A DNA stretch of 64,000 nucleotides from an uncultured Rhizobiaceae bacterium. GTDB lineage: Bacteria > Pseudomonadota > Alphaproteobacteria > Rhizobiales > Rhizobiaceae. A program made the position numbers and the translations under genes. Under the pieces are notes generated by a model. The model ran no database searches. It was given only the letters and a program-made list of their open reading frames with translations, and was not told the DNA's origin. Location of the stretch: assembly GCA_951813045.1 (NCBI GenBank), contig CATOTF010000002.1:1550001-1614000 (forward strand). The letters are read 5' to 3'. Positions 1 to 8,083 of this stretch are shown piece by piece; the first letter of the stretch is position 1, and the number at the start of each line of letters is the position of its first letter.

Positions 1-1
1 G

Positions 2-1102
2 AATTCGCAGGCGAAAAAATCGAGTTATGATATCATTGCATGCGATCTGCCTTGGTTCGGAGAGATGGCAGCACAAGGGCATTTTTTACCTCTAGATCAA
101 CTAATCAATTCGACAGAATTCGACACTTCTGATTTTCATCAAGAGGCCTTGGCCAGCGCCCGGTATAAAGGTCAACAATACGGCATCCCGGTTCAAACAA
201 CACCGGAGTTATTGGTCTACCGCCGCGATATTTTTCAAGAATACGGACTTGATGCTCCCCACACTATTGAACAGACTTTAATCGCTGCCCAGCGCCTGCA
301 TGACCCGTTTGAAGGCATATCGGGTATAGCCTGGAATGCAGGACGCGGCACCCCACTTGGGCATTCGTTCCTGTTTGTCATGGGGGCTTTTGGACAACCG
401 GTGCTTAACTTAAGCAAGACCTCAAAGGGGTTCGATGGCGAGAATGTCGTCGGTGAGAATTTTCGACCTATGTTCGATTCGGACCAGGCACGTGGAGCGG
501 CGGAATATCTGCGTGAATTGCTGGATTATTCCCCCCGGGGAATTCTCAATATGTCATGGTACGAAAGGGCGAAGTGTTACGCTGATGGTGCCGCGGCAAT
601 CGCCTATTGCGCAACACTGCTCGCACCACTGTTCGAGCTTGATCAAAAATCGCCAGCTTTCGGGCGTACAGAATTTCTGCCGCATCCGGCAGGACGTGGC
701 GCCAGACCCATGGCACCTATTGGTGGATATGCGTTGGCAATCCCGTCCAATATCTCTGCGGATCGAATTAGTCCAATTTGGACAGCTTTAGCGTCGCTTA
801 CATCGGCTCAGACCGTAAAACTTTATATTGAGAACGGGAGTCTGGTTAGCCCGCGGTTCAGCGTCAGCATGGATCCGGAGGTACGGAGGATTTCGCCACT
901 GATATCCATTGTGGATGACATGGCCCGGTCTGGAGTGCTCCAGATTTGGCCACGTCCGCCGGTCCCCGAAATCTCGGCAATTATCGCCATCGCTGGCGAG
1001 GAAATGCACGACATGCTTCTCGGTGCAAAAACCGTGGATCAGGCGCTGGCAAGTGCCCAGAACCGCGCAGATGTATTGATGCGAACGAATGGACATTACT
1101 AG
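2..1102 (+). CDS. ABC sugar-type extracellular solute-binding protein (5' end outside window)
   Basis: Partial gene: the frame is open to the left edge, and the residues before the first internal ATG (position 65) already read as a binding-protein core (YDIIACDLPWFGEMA), so the true start and signal peptide lie upstream of the window. The sequence is typical of Family 1 periplasmic binding proteins: YGIPVQTTPELLVYRRDIF, then a region around the WYERAKCYADGAAAIAYC stretch, and APIGGYALAIPSN towards the C-terminal lobe. It would deliver a sugar or similar small solute to an ABC importer whose permeases must lie upstream. It precedes the M24 gene by about 45 bases and probably belongs to the same operon, which links uptake to the dehydrogenase genes downstream. 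The ligand cannot be read from the sequence. Confidence 0.85.
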   Translation, partial: NSQAKKSSYDIIACDLPWFGEMAAQGHFLPLDQLINSTEFDTSDFHQEALASARYKGQQYGIPVQTTPELLVYRRDIFQEYGLDAPHTIEQTLIAAQRLHDPFEGISGIAWNAGRGTPLGHSFLFVMGAFGQPVLNLSKTSKGFDGENVVGENFRPMFDSDQARGAAEYLRELLDYSPRGILNMSWYERAKCYADGAAAIAYCATLLAPLFELDQKSPAFGRTEFLPHPAGRGARPMAPIGGYALAIPSNISADRISPIWTALASLTSAQTVKLYIENGSLVSPRFSVSMDPEVRRISPLISIVDDMARSGVLQIWPRPPVPEISAIIAIAGEEMHDMLLGAKTVDQALASAQNRADVLMRTNGHY

Positions 1103-1147
1103 CCCATTTGCCCGTTAAAAGGCATCGGGCTCCTGGAAGGAAACCCG

Positions 1148-2449
1148 ATGAATACAAATGCACTCAATCCCCGCATCCTGCAGCCCGGAGACGTGGACCC
1201 AAATTGGCGTTGGGATAAACATATCCCGGCTTGGGGGCATAATTCAGTCGATTTTGAACGTCGTGTTGATCAGGACCGTCTCCGCCGCTACCGCCTTTCA
1301 CGCGCCAAACAGGCGCTAAAGGAGTCTGGGTGCGGTGCCCTGTTGATGTTTGACGTCAATAACATTCGTTACGTGTCCGGCACCAAGATTGGTGAATGGG
1401 AACGGGATAAAATGTGCCGTTTTTGCCTTCTGGCGGGGGATGAAGAACCCTATGTCTGGGACTTTGGGTCAGCTGCGGTCCATCACCGGGAATATTGCGA
1501 CTGGCTGAACCCTGATCATATGCTGGCTGGTGTCGTTGGCATGCGCGGAACCATTCCACCGTCCTTCGGCCTGATGAAAAAGTATGCGGAAGACATTTAT
1601 CGTCTCCTCGAAAAAGCGGGGGTGGCCGACATGCCGGTCGGTGTTGATTATGCCGAAACTGCCATGTTCTTTGCCTTGCAGGCTGCCGGCGTCAACGTTA
1701 TCGACGGGCAACAGGTCATGCTGGGCGCTCGTGAAATCAAAAACATTGATGAAATACAACTGCTCAACCAGGCAGCTGCCATGGTCGATGGCGTTTATCA
1801 TATGATCTATGAAGAACTCAAACCCGGCGTGCGGGAAAATGATATTGTCGCCATGTCGAACAAATTGCTCTACGAAATGGGCTCCGATGACGTTGAGGCC
1901 ATCAACGCGATATCTGGCGAACGGTGTAACCCGCACCCGCACAACTTCACTGACCGAATTATCCGTCCCGGCGACCAAGCCTTCTTTGATATTCTGCAAA
2001 GCTACCAGGGTTATCGCACTTGTTATTACCGTACCTTCAATGTCGGACGGGCAACCCCTGCGCAAAATGATGCCTACGTAAAGGCGCGCGACTGGCTGGA
2101 TGCCGCTATCGCGATGATCAAACCGGGCGTGTCAACCGATAAGGTTGCGGAAGTGTGGCCCACTGCGGAAAGTCTTGGCTTTGCCAGTGAGCTGGACGCA
2201 TTTGGACTTCAATTTGGCCACGGCCTTGGTTTGGCCCTTCACGAACGCCCAATTATCAGCCGTGCAGTCAGCCTCGACAATCCGATGGAAATCAAGACTG
2301 GCATGGTGTTCGCGGTGGAAACCTATTGTCCGGCAACCGATGGCTATTCCGCAGCGCGGATTGAGGAGGAAGTCGTGGTAACGGATACCGGTTGCACGGT
2401 TATCAGCCTGTTCCCAGCCGAAGAACTGCCCATTTCGCACCGGTATTGA
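1148..2449 (+). CDS. M24 (creatinase/aminopeptidase P fold) family protein with an altered metal site
   Basis: 433 aa, starting at ATG after a good ribosome site (GGAAGGAAA). The N-terminal creatinase-like domain covers about residues 45-190 and the pita-bread M24 domain about 200-425. Four of the five canonical dinuclear-metal ligands are in place: Asp281 (FFDI), His358 (FGHGLG), Glu391 (FAVETY) and Glu406 (ARIEEE). The second Asp, normally 11 residues after the first (D-x10-D), is Cys292 in GYRTCYYRTF. The protein may therefore bind one metal, or be a non-peptidase member such as creatinase or a DddP-like lyase, where the fold has been reused. It sits 2 bases ahead of the E1-alpha start, within a catabolic operon, which favours a role in preparing the substrate of that operon over housekeeping proline-peptide cleavage. 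The substrate is unknown. Confidence 0.85.
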   Translation: MNTNALNPRILQPGDVDPNWRWDKHIPAWGHNSVDFERRVDQDRLRRYRLSRAKQALKESGCGALLMFDVNNIRYVSGTKIGEWERDKMCRFCLLAGDEEPYVWDFGSAAVHHREYCDWLNPDHMLAGVVGMRGTIPPSFGLMKKYAEDIYRLLEKAGVADMPVGVDYAETAMFFALQAAGVNVIDGQQVMLGAREIKNIDEIQLLNQAAAMVDGVYHMIYEELKPGVRENDIVAMSNKLLYEMGSDDVEAINAISGERCNPHPHNFTDRIIRPGDQAFFDILQSYQGYRTCYYRTFNVGRATPAQNDAYVKARDWLDAAIAMIKPGVSTDKVAEVWPTAESLGFASELDAFGLQFGHGLGLALHERPIISRAVSLDNPMEIKTGMVFAVETYCPATDGYSAARIEEEVVVTDTGCTVISLFPAEELPISHRY

Positions 2450-2451
2450 AC

Positions 2452-3432
2452 ATGGGTAGAGCAGCGAATTCCAATGCTGATGATTACATCCGCATGTACA
2501 AACAGATGGTCCGCATCCGAACGTTTGAGGACAACGCAAACCAACTTTATCTTGATACCAAAATGCCAGGCCTGACCCATATGTATTCCGGTCAGGAAGC
2601 GGTGGCGGTTGGAATCTGCGAGGCGTTGGAAAAGACCGATTACATTACGTCGACACATAGAGGCCACGGCCATTGTGTGGCCAAGGGTGCGCAGTTCAAA
2701 GAGATGTTCTGCGAATTGCTCGGCAAAGCGGAAGGCTATTGTCGCGGTAAGGGCGGTTCCATGCATATTGCTGATCAGGAGAACGGCAACCTTGGCGCAA
2801 ACGCCATTGTCGGTGGGTCCATGGGTATTGCGACGGGGGCAGCTCTTTCCGCCAAACGCCTGGGTAAAGATCACGTCACTGTTTGCTTTTTCGGTGACGG
2901 CGCAACGGCTCAAGGGCTTTTGTATGAGGTTATGAATATGGCAGCTCTTTGGAACCTGCCGGTTATCTATGCCTGCGAGAATAATCTTTACGGGGAATAT
3001 ACCAAGGTTGAAGAAACCGCAGCGGGAAGTATTACCGCACGCGCGAAGGCCTTTGGAATAGAGGCCCACGTTGTAGACGGGCAGGACGTTCTGGCCGTCA
3101 ATAGTCTCACCCAAAAACTTGTTGCCCGCGCCCGCAAAGGCGAAGGGCCGTTCTTTGTTGAACTGATGACCTACCGCTATCACGGCCACCATGTAGGTGA
3201 CATCAACCGCACCTACTACCGCAGTAAAGAAGAGGAAGCTGAGTGGAAGGACAAGCGCGATCCAATTACCAATTTCGGTGCATGGCTGGCGAAGGAGAAG
3301 ATCGTAAACGCTAATGACCTGGAAGCCATGGGGGCAGAGATTAAGGCCGATGCCGCAGCAGCGGTAACCTACGCCCTAGATGCCGCCTACCCGCCACTCG
3401 ACGAAGTCGATTCCCACATCTTCGCTGTTTAG
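2452..3432 (+). CDS. TPP-dependent dehydrogenase E1 component, alpha subunit (acetoin/2-oxoacid dehydrogenase type)
   Basis: 326 aa from the ATG at 2452, two bases after the M24 stop; the longer frame from 2392 would overlap the upstream gene and is not needed. The thiamine diphosphate motif is clear: FFGDGATAQG followed by ACENNLYG (GDG-x(n)-N). RHGH-like features (THRGHGHC, KGGSMHI) and the C-terminal YRYHGHHVGD with YRSKEEE match AcoA/PdhA-type alpha chains. Together with the next gene it forms the alpha2beta2 decarboxylase/acyloin-cleaving enzyme that reductively acylates a lipoyl domain. Length is normal for the family. No obvious ribosome site precedes this start, so translation is probably coupled to the M24 gene. 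The exact substrate (acetoin, pyruvate, branched 2-oxoacid or another acyloin) cannot be decided from sequence. Confidence 0.92.
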   Translation: MGRAANSNADDYIRMYKQMVRIRTFEDNANQLYLDTKMPGLTHMYSGQEAVAVGICEALEKTDYITSTHRGHGHCVAKGAQFKEMFCELLGKAEGYCRGKGGSMHIADQENGNLGANAIVGGSMGIATGAALSAKRLGKDHVTVCFFGDGATAQGLLYEVMNMAALWNLPVIYACENNLYGEYTKVEETAAGSITARAKAFGIEAHVVDGQDVLAVNSLTQKLVARARKGEGPFFVELMTYRYHGHHVGDINRTYYRSKEEEAEWKDKRDPITNFGAWLAKEKIVNANDLEAMGAEIKADAAAAVTYALDAAYPPLDEVDSHIFAV

Positions 3433-3449
3433 TTCAAGGTTGATCCATC

Positions 3450-4433
3450 ATGCGTGAAATTACGCTCTCTCAGGCGGTTAACGAAGCGATTGCCGAAGAA
3501 ATGCGCCGCGACGACACCATCTTCCTACTTGGGGAAGACGTGGCAGAGGCTGGAACGCCGTTTAAAATTCTATCCCGACTGGTCGAGGAATTCGGCACGG
3601 ACAGAATTATAGACACGCCAATCGCCGAACCCGGATTCGCCGGTATTGCTGTCGGTGCCGCCATGACCGGCTCGCGCCCAATCGTCGATTTGATGTTTGG
3701 TGATTTCCTGTTTCTCGTAATGGATCAATTGTGCAATCAGGCTGCCAAAGCCCATTACATGTCAGGCGGCAAGCTGAATGTGCCAATGGTCTTGCGCACC
3801 AATATGGGCGCAACCCGTCGTTCTGCTGCCCAGCACAGCCAATCACTTCATGCATTGGTCGCCCATATACCGGGCCTCAAGGTGGCGATGCCCTCCAGCG
3901 CTTATGAGGCCAAGGGCCTCTTGAAATCGGCAATACGGGACAACAACCCGGTCGTCATCTTTGAAGACAAACTGATGTATCAGGACAAGGCACCGGTTCC
4001 TGAAGAAGAGTTCTTGATTCCGTTGGGCGAGGCCAATGTGAAACGGGACGGCACTGATATTACGCTGGTGGCAATTAGTTCCATGGTGCAGGTCGCAGAG
4101 GAAGCCGTAGATCGCTTATCAGCCGAAGGGCTGTCTGCGGAGATCATTGACCCACGTACCATCGTGCCACTGGATGAAGAAACTATCCTGAAGTCGGTGA
4201 TGAAAACCGGCCGTGTGATGATTATTGACGAGGGCCACCAGAGTTTCGGTGTGAGTGCCGAAATTGCTGCACGAATTGCGGAAAAAGCGTTTTACCATCT
4301 CGATGCACCAGTGTTGCGTATGGGCGCAATGGATGTGCCAATTCCATTTTCGCCGGTTCTTGAGGATCTAACCGTACCCACGGCTGATCGCGTATTCGAA
4401 CTGGCCCGCCAAGCCATTCAAGGCGAGATCTAA
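3450..4433 (+). CDS. TPP-dependent dehydrogenase E1 component, beta subunit
   Basis: 327 aa transketolase-like beta chain. The N-terminus (ITLSQAVNEAIAEEMRRDD, LLGEDVAEAG) and the segment DTPIAEPGFAGIAVGAA are the standard E1-beta signatures, with Glu in the LGED/AEPGF region expected to contact TPP. The C-terminal transketolase domain (EIIDPRTIVPLDEETI, IIDEGHQSFGVSAE) is complete. It lies 17 bases after E1-alpha and overlaps the next start by one base (TAATG), indicating translational coupling and stoichiometric production with the lipoyl protein. It works as a heterotetramer with the alpha chain. Confidence 0.93.
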   Translation: MREITLSQAVNEAIAEEMRRDDTIFLLGEDVAEAGTPFKILSRLVEEFGTDRIIDTPIAEPGFAGIAVGAAMTGSRPIVDLMFGDFLFLVMDQLCNQAAKAHYMSGGKLNVPMVLRTNMGATRRSAAQHSQSLHALVAHIPGLKVAMPSSAYEAKGLLKSAIRDNNPVVIFEDKLMYQDKAPVPEEEFLIPLGEANVKRDGTDITLVAISSMVQVAEEAVDRLSAEGLSAEIIDPRTIVPLDEETILKSVMKTGRVMIIDEGHQSFGVSAEIAARIAEKAFYHLDAPVLRMGAMDVPIPFSPVLEDLTVPTADRVFELARQAIQGEI

Positions 4434-5473
4434 TGGCCCACGATGTTCTGATGCCGCAACTTGGTATGGCGCAAGACACCGCCGTTTTGCTTTCATGGGC
4501 AAAAGCGGTGGGCGACCCGGTCAAAACCGGCGATATTCTGATGGAAGTCGAAACCGATAAAACAACCGTAGAGGTCGAAGCCGCGCATGACGGTTTTATC
4601 GTTGATATACGTGTACCGGCAGGGTCTGATGTGCCGGTTGGTGATGTCATCGCAATCATCTCCGATAAGGCTGATGACGCCGTGAACGCGATTGCCCAAC
4701 CAGATGCAACGACGACTGCAATTGAAGCTTCATCCATTGAACCCGCTAGTCAAAAAACGGGTCTTCCGGCATCAATTCCCGTTACTATTCCGGTTCAAAG
4801 AGAAGCCCCGTCAGGAAAAATACTCGCATCACCGAAAGCCAAAATAGAAGCTAAACGGCGTAATCTGAACCTTAAGTTATTAGCCGATTCTGGCGTTCAA
4901 CAGCCTATTCGTTACGTCGATGTTCTAGAGGCGAATATCGCAGCTTCGCCGGTTGATGTGGCAGCTTTGGCGGTTCAACCGTCTGCAAGACGGATAGGCC
5001 TTATCACGGCCAAGACAGCGAAAGAACCGGTTCAAAAGTTCCTGAACTGGCTTTCAAAAGAGCGTGATAATATTCCTGCTGATGCTATCTGGCTGGCATT
5101 CGTATCGCGTGCGTTACGCGCTAGCGGGATAATAGATAAAGCTGGCGAACTGCAAGGTGACTACCGAACACCAACGAACACCAACGCATCACAAAGTGCC
5201 CTCAACGCCGATCAGGCCATGCTGTCGTTAGTTCAATTGTTCCCCACGGATGAACCGGGTCAATTCTCAATTTATGACCTGCAGGAAACATCGATCTCCC
5301 GGTTTGAACCGGCATCGCTTTCAACTGACATTTCGCTTGTACTCACCTCTTCACGCAAAAACATGAAGATCGACTGCTATTATCAAGATGGCGACCTCTC
5401 ATCTGATGAGGCCCTGCGCTTTGCAACCGTTCTCACACAACTGCTTTCTAACCCCATCCAGCTACTCATCTAA
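4433..5473 (+). CDS. Lipoyl-domain E2-like protein with degenerate acyltransferase domain
   Basis: 346 aa. An N-terminal lipoyl domain covers about residues 1-78, with the lipoylation site Lys43 in VETDKTTVEV. A linker and a peripheral-subunit-binding-like segment follow (ILASPKAKIEAKRRNLNL ... YVDVLEANI, about 125-170), then a shortened C-terminal region that aligns with the end of the catalytic acyltransferase. Where active E2 enzymes have HxxxDG, this protein reads CYYQDG, with Cys315 at the His position. The C-terminal domain (about 175 residues) is also short of the usual 220-230. It can plausibly carry a lipoyl arm for E1, but transfer to CoA by the classical His mechanism looks unlikely. 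No E3 (dihydrolipoamide dehydrogenase) gene is nearby, so E3 would come from another locus. Confidence 0.85.
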   Translation: MAHDVLMPQLGMAQDTAVLLSWAKAVGDPVKTGDILMEVETDKTTVEVEAAHDGFIVDIRVPAGSDVPVGDVIAIISDKADDAVNAIAQPDATTTAIEASSIEPASQKTGLPASIPVTIPVQREAPSGKILASPKAKIEAKRRNLNLKLLADSGVQQPIRYVDVLEANIAASPVDVAALAVQPSARRIGLITAKTAKEPVQKFLNWLSKERDNIPADAIWLAFVSRALRASGIIDKAGELQGDYRTPTNTNASQSALNADQAMLSLVQLFPTDEPGQFSIYDLQETSISRFEPASLSTDISLVLTSSRKNMKIDCYYQDGDLSSDEALRFATVLTQLLSNPIQLLI

Positions 5474-5487
5474 ACTTGAAAGCCGAT

Positions 5488-6921
5488 ATGACCCAACACA
5501 CCCAACTTTTTATTGATGGCCAGTGGCGCGACGCGAGCGATGGTGCGAAATTTCCAGTTCTAAATCCCGCAAACGAAACGATCATCGCAGAAGTTGCATC
5601 CGGTAGTGTGGATGATGCGGTGTCCGCGGTTGATGCCGCCAGTAAAGCCGCTACGGGATGGGCGGCGTTAAAGCCGCGAGAACGGGGCGAGATATTGCGC
5701 AAGGCATTCGACCTCTTCAGCGAACGACTCGAGGAGATCGCAGAACTTATTACGCTTGAAAATGGTAAAGCACATTCCGATGCCATAGGCGAAGCCACAT
5801 ATGCGTGCGAATTTTTCCGCTGGTATGCGGAAGAAGCTGTACGCGCGGAAGGGCATCTGGGGATGGCTCCCGCCTCAGGTGCGCTAATGCTTGTCCATCA
5901 AAAACCTGCTGGAATAGCGGTACTTGTCACCCCCTGGAACTATCCAGCCGCCATGGGCACCCGCAAGATTGCACCAGCTTTGGCTGCCGGGTGCACCGTA
6001 ATCATCAAGCCGGCCGGCGAAACACCACTCACAATGCTTGCATTGATGCCTTTGCTCGAAGAGGCAGGCGTTCCACCGGGTGTGGTCAATGTTGTGACGT
6101 CCAAACAATCCGGCGCCGTGGTTGATGCCATGTTACACGACCCGCGTGTTCGCGTTGTCTCCTTCACCGGATCAACGGAAGTTGGCCGCAAGCTCTTACG
6201 TTCCGCTGCTGATCAAGTTTTGATTCCGGCCATGGAACTGGGCGGTAATGCACCGTTCATCGTGTTTGAAGATGCTGACGTAGATGCTGCGGCTGAAGGA
6301 CTAATGGTCGCGAAAATGCGTAACCTTGGAGAAGCTTGCACGGCTGCTAATCGTATTTACGTTCACGAGGCTGTGGCAACTGAACTCACGCAGAAATATG
6401 TGGCACGGATGGCGTCGCTCAAGATGGGTAATGGACAGGACAAGAGTGTCGATGTCGGGCCCCTCGTGAATGCTGACACCCGCAACAAGGTGTCTATATT
6501 TGTGGAAGATGCGGTTGCAAAGGGCGCAAAAGTTGAACTTGGTGGAGAGTTACCATCTGGCAAAGGATTTTTCTATCCGCCAACCGTTCTAACGAACGTT
6601 TCATCTGATGCAGACTGTGTGAACGATGAAATCTTCGGCCCCGTTGCAGCAATTCAAACATTCGACGATCAAGACGATGTCATCAACCGGGCCAATGATA
6701 CCGAATATGGCCTTGTTGCGTACCTTTACACCCAAGATTTAAAGCGCGGCTTGCAAGTTTCCGAGAGGTTGGAATTTGGCATGATTGGTTTGAACCGTGG
6801 TCTCGTGTCCGATCCAGCTGCCCCATTTGGCGGTGTGAAACAATCAGGTCTTGGTCGCGAAGGAGGCAAGGAAGGCATGATGGAGTTTATGGAGACGCAG
6901 TATATTTCAACTGAGTGGTGA
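5488..6921 (+). CDS. NAD(P)-dependent aldehyde dehydrogenase (succinate-semialdehyde dehydrogenase-like)
   Basis: 477 aa from the ATG at 5488, preceded by GAAAG; the upstream TTG at 5476 in the same frame is less likely. The catalytic residues are present: Glu250 in MELGGNAPF and Cys284 in LGEACTAANR. The cofactor loop FTGSTEVGR and the proline-bearing PWNYPAAMGTRKIAPALAAG are typical of the GabD-like subfamily. It oxidises an aldehyde to a carboxylate with NAD(P). As the last gene of the operon, 14 bases after the E2-like gene, it is well placed to remove an aldehyde released by the E1 enzyme. The natural C-terminus (FMETQYISTEW) is intact even though an insertion sequence begins immediately after the stop codon. 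Confidence 0.92.
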   Translation: MTQHTQLFIDGQWRDASDGAKFPVLNPANETIIAEVASGSVDDAVSAVDAASKAATGWAALKPRERGEILRKAFDLFSERLEEIAELITLENGKAHSDAIGEATYACEFFRWYAEEAVRAEGHLGMAPASGALMLVHQKPAGIAVLVTPWNYPAAMGTRKIAPALAAGCTVIIKPAGETPLTMLALMPLLEEAGVPPGVVNVVTSKQSGAVVDAMLHDPRVRVVSFTGSTEVGRKLLRSAADQVLIPAMELGGNAPFIVFEDADVDAAAEGLMVAKMRNLGEACTAANRIYVHEAVATELTQKYVARMASLKMGNGQDKSVDVGPLVNADTRNKVSIFVEDAVAKGAKVELGGELPSGKGFFYPPTVLTNVSSDADCVNDEIFGPVAAIQTFDDQDDVINRANDTEYGLVAYLYTQDLKRGLQVSERLEFGMIGLNRGLVSDPAAPFGGVKQSGLGREGGKEGMMEFMETQYISTEW

Positions 6922-6922
6922 C

Positions 6923-7645
6923 TAGGCTCAGGACTCATTAATTCCACCATATGATTATAGCTGCAAGAGTTATTGCAGCCATGAAGATGTCCGCACACCT
7001 GTCGTATCGCGTTGCAATGCGTCGCCAATCCTTGAGCTTGCCAAACATATTCTCGACTTTATGGCGTTGTTTGTATTTGCGTTTACAGAAGCTGGCAGGA
7101 TTGTTGCGCCCTTTGCGCGGCGGGATGCAGGAGGCGATACCCTTGGCGCTGAGTGCTGCGCGGTACTCGTCGCTGTCATAGCCCTTGTCGGCAATCATTA
7201 CTTTGGCACCGGGCAGACTGGGATAGGTGATCTTGGCACCAATATGATCGGAGACCTGACCAGCCGTTAGGGCCATGATGATAGGTTTGCCTTCACCATT
7301 GACCACGGCATGAAGCTTTGAGTTCAAGCCGCCTTTGGTACGTCCGATATGGCGGGGTACATCCCTTTTTTTAAAAGACTGGGCGCTGTGCGATGAGCCT
7401 TGAGGTGGGTGGCATCAATCATCAGCGTGTCAGGCTTGCCCTCTTCAGCCGCCAAGCCGCTGAAGATACGATCAAAAACACCCGGTCTGCTCCATCGTAC
7501 AAAGCGGTTGTAGAGCGTTTTGTGAGGCCCATAATCAGCAGGGGCATCGCGCCAGCGCAGGCCGTTTTTGATAACGAAAATGATCCCCGAAACCACCCGA
7601 CGATCATCCACACGCGGCACACCATGGGCCAATGGGGAACAAGTG
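6923..7645 (-). mobile_element. Truncated IS5-family insertion sequence
   Basis: The left boundary lies just after the aldehyde dehydrogenase stop, where a CTAG followed by GCTCAGGACTCATTAA looks like an IS5-family end. The other end is missing: the transposase lacks its first ~25 residues and the sequence runs straight into a carbamoyltransferase fragment at about 7640-7648, so no terminal repeat pair is visible. The element is about 720 bases instead of the usual 830-870 and should be immobile. Boundaries are approximate. Confidence 0.7.
6938..7645 (-). pseudogene. IS5-family transposase, two frames, N-terminus missing
   Basis: Two overlapping minus-strand frames encode one DDE transposase. 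The first (about 7324-7645) has GVPRVDDRR, GLRWRDAPADYGPHKTLYNRF and MIDATHLKAHRTA, including the first catalytic Asp. The second (6938 to about 7375) continues KRDVPRHIGRTKGGLNSKLHA, then MIADKGYDSDEY (second Asp) and RHKVENMFGKLKDWRRIATRYDR (Glu). The switch falls at a run of four T, seven A and three G on the minus strand near 7368-7381, the sort of slippery site used for programmed frameshifting in the IS427-like group, so the two-frame structure may be natural. The missing N-terminus is not natural. The product is probably non-functional. Confidence 0.75.
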
Positions 7646-7973
7646 CATATCTCTCAAAGGGGCTTGTGAAATAAGCAGCTGACGCGTGACACAGATGATG
7701 CTCCATCTCATGAAAAGTGAAATCTTCCCAAAATCGATCGACCCCTTCGATGTCGCTGCTGATAAATATTCCATCCCAATCGGAAAATTCTATCCCTGCA
7801 TTTTCAAGACAATATAGAGCGGACGCCTTGCAAGGAGAACTGGCCCAGTGCGGATCCCCATATCTATGTCGAGTGAGACGTTCGTCTTCGATCAACGAGT
7901 GGGGCGTGCCATTTTTGAGCAAAGTAGCGCTGAAATAATCATTTGAACCACCCGGTCCCAGAACCCATTTCAT
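7644..7973 (-). pseudogene. Carbamoyltransferase (NodU/CmcH family), N-terminal fragment
   Basis: About 110 residues of open frame begin at ATG 7973. It has the N-terminal features of the NodU/CmcH/TobZ carbamoyltransferase family: an opening strand, IEDERLTRHRYGDPHWASSP, CLENAGIEFSDWDGIFIS, and the metal/active-site segment MEHHLCHASAAYFTSPFERYA, equivalent to the family's VxHHxAHAxSAFxxSPF. The rest of the ~550-residue protein is missing because the frame runs into the truncated IS5 element. Such enzymes carbamoylate natural products or Nod factors. The loss of the remainder suggests a deletion between the gene and the IS. Confidence 0.7.
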
Positions 7974-8018
7974 GATGTATAATTCGAACTTATGGTAACT
8001 CTGGCGCCCTGCCCCATC

Positions 8019-8041
8019 TACGATAACTGCCCCTTATCGTA
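8019..8041. repeat. 8-bp inverted repeat upstream of the carbamoyltransferase fragment
   Basis: TACGATAA and TTATCGTA are separated by seven bases, between the fragment's start and the right-end repeat of the IS3 copy (8046). It could be an operator of the lost gene or a chance hairpin. No function can be assigned. Confidence 0.35.
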
Positions 8042-8083
8042 ACATTGGACTTGTCCCGTATTAATTCCGCATCCTGTTCTCGT

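Noticed and set aside
2392-2451. N-terminal extension of the E1-alpha frame
   Set aside because: It would lie inside the M24 gene; the ATG at 2452 gives the normal family length.
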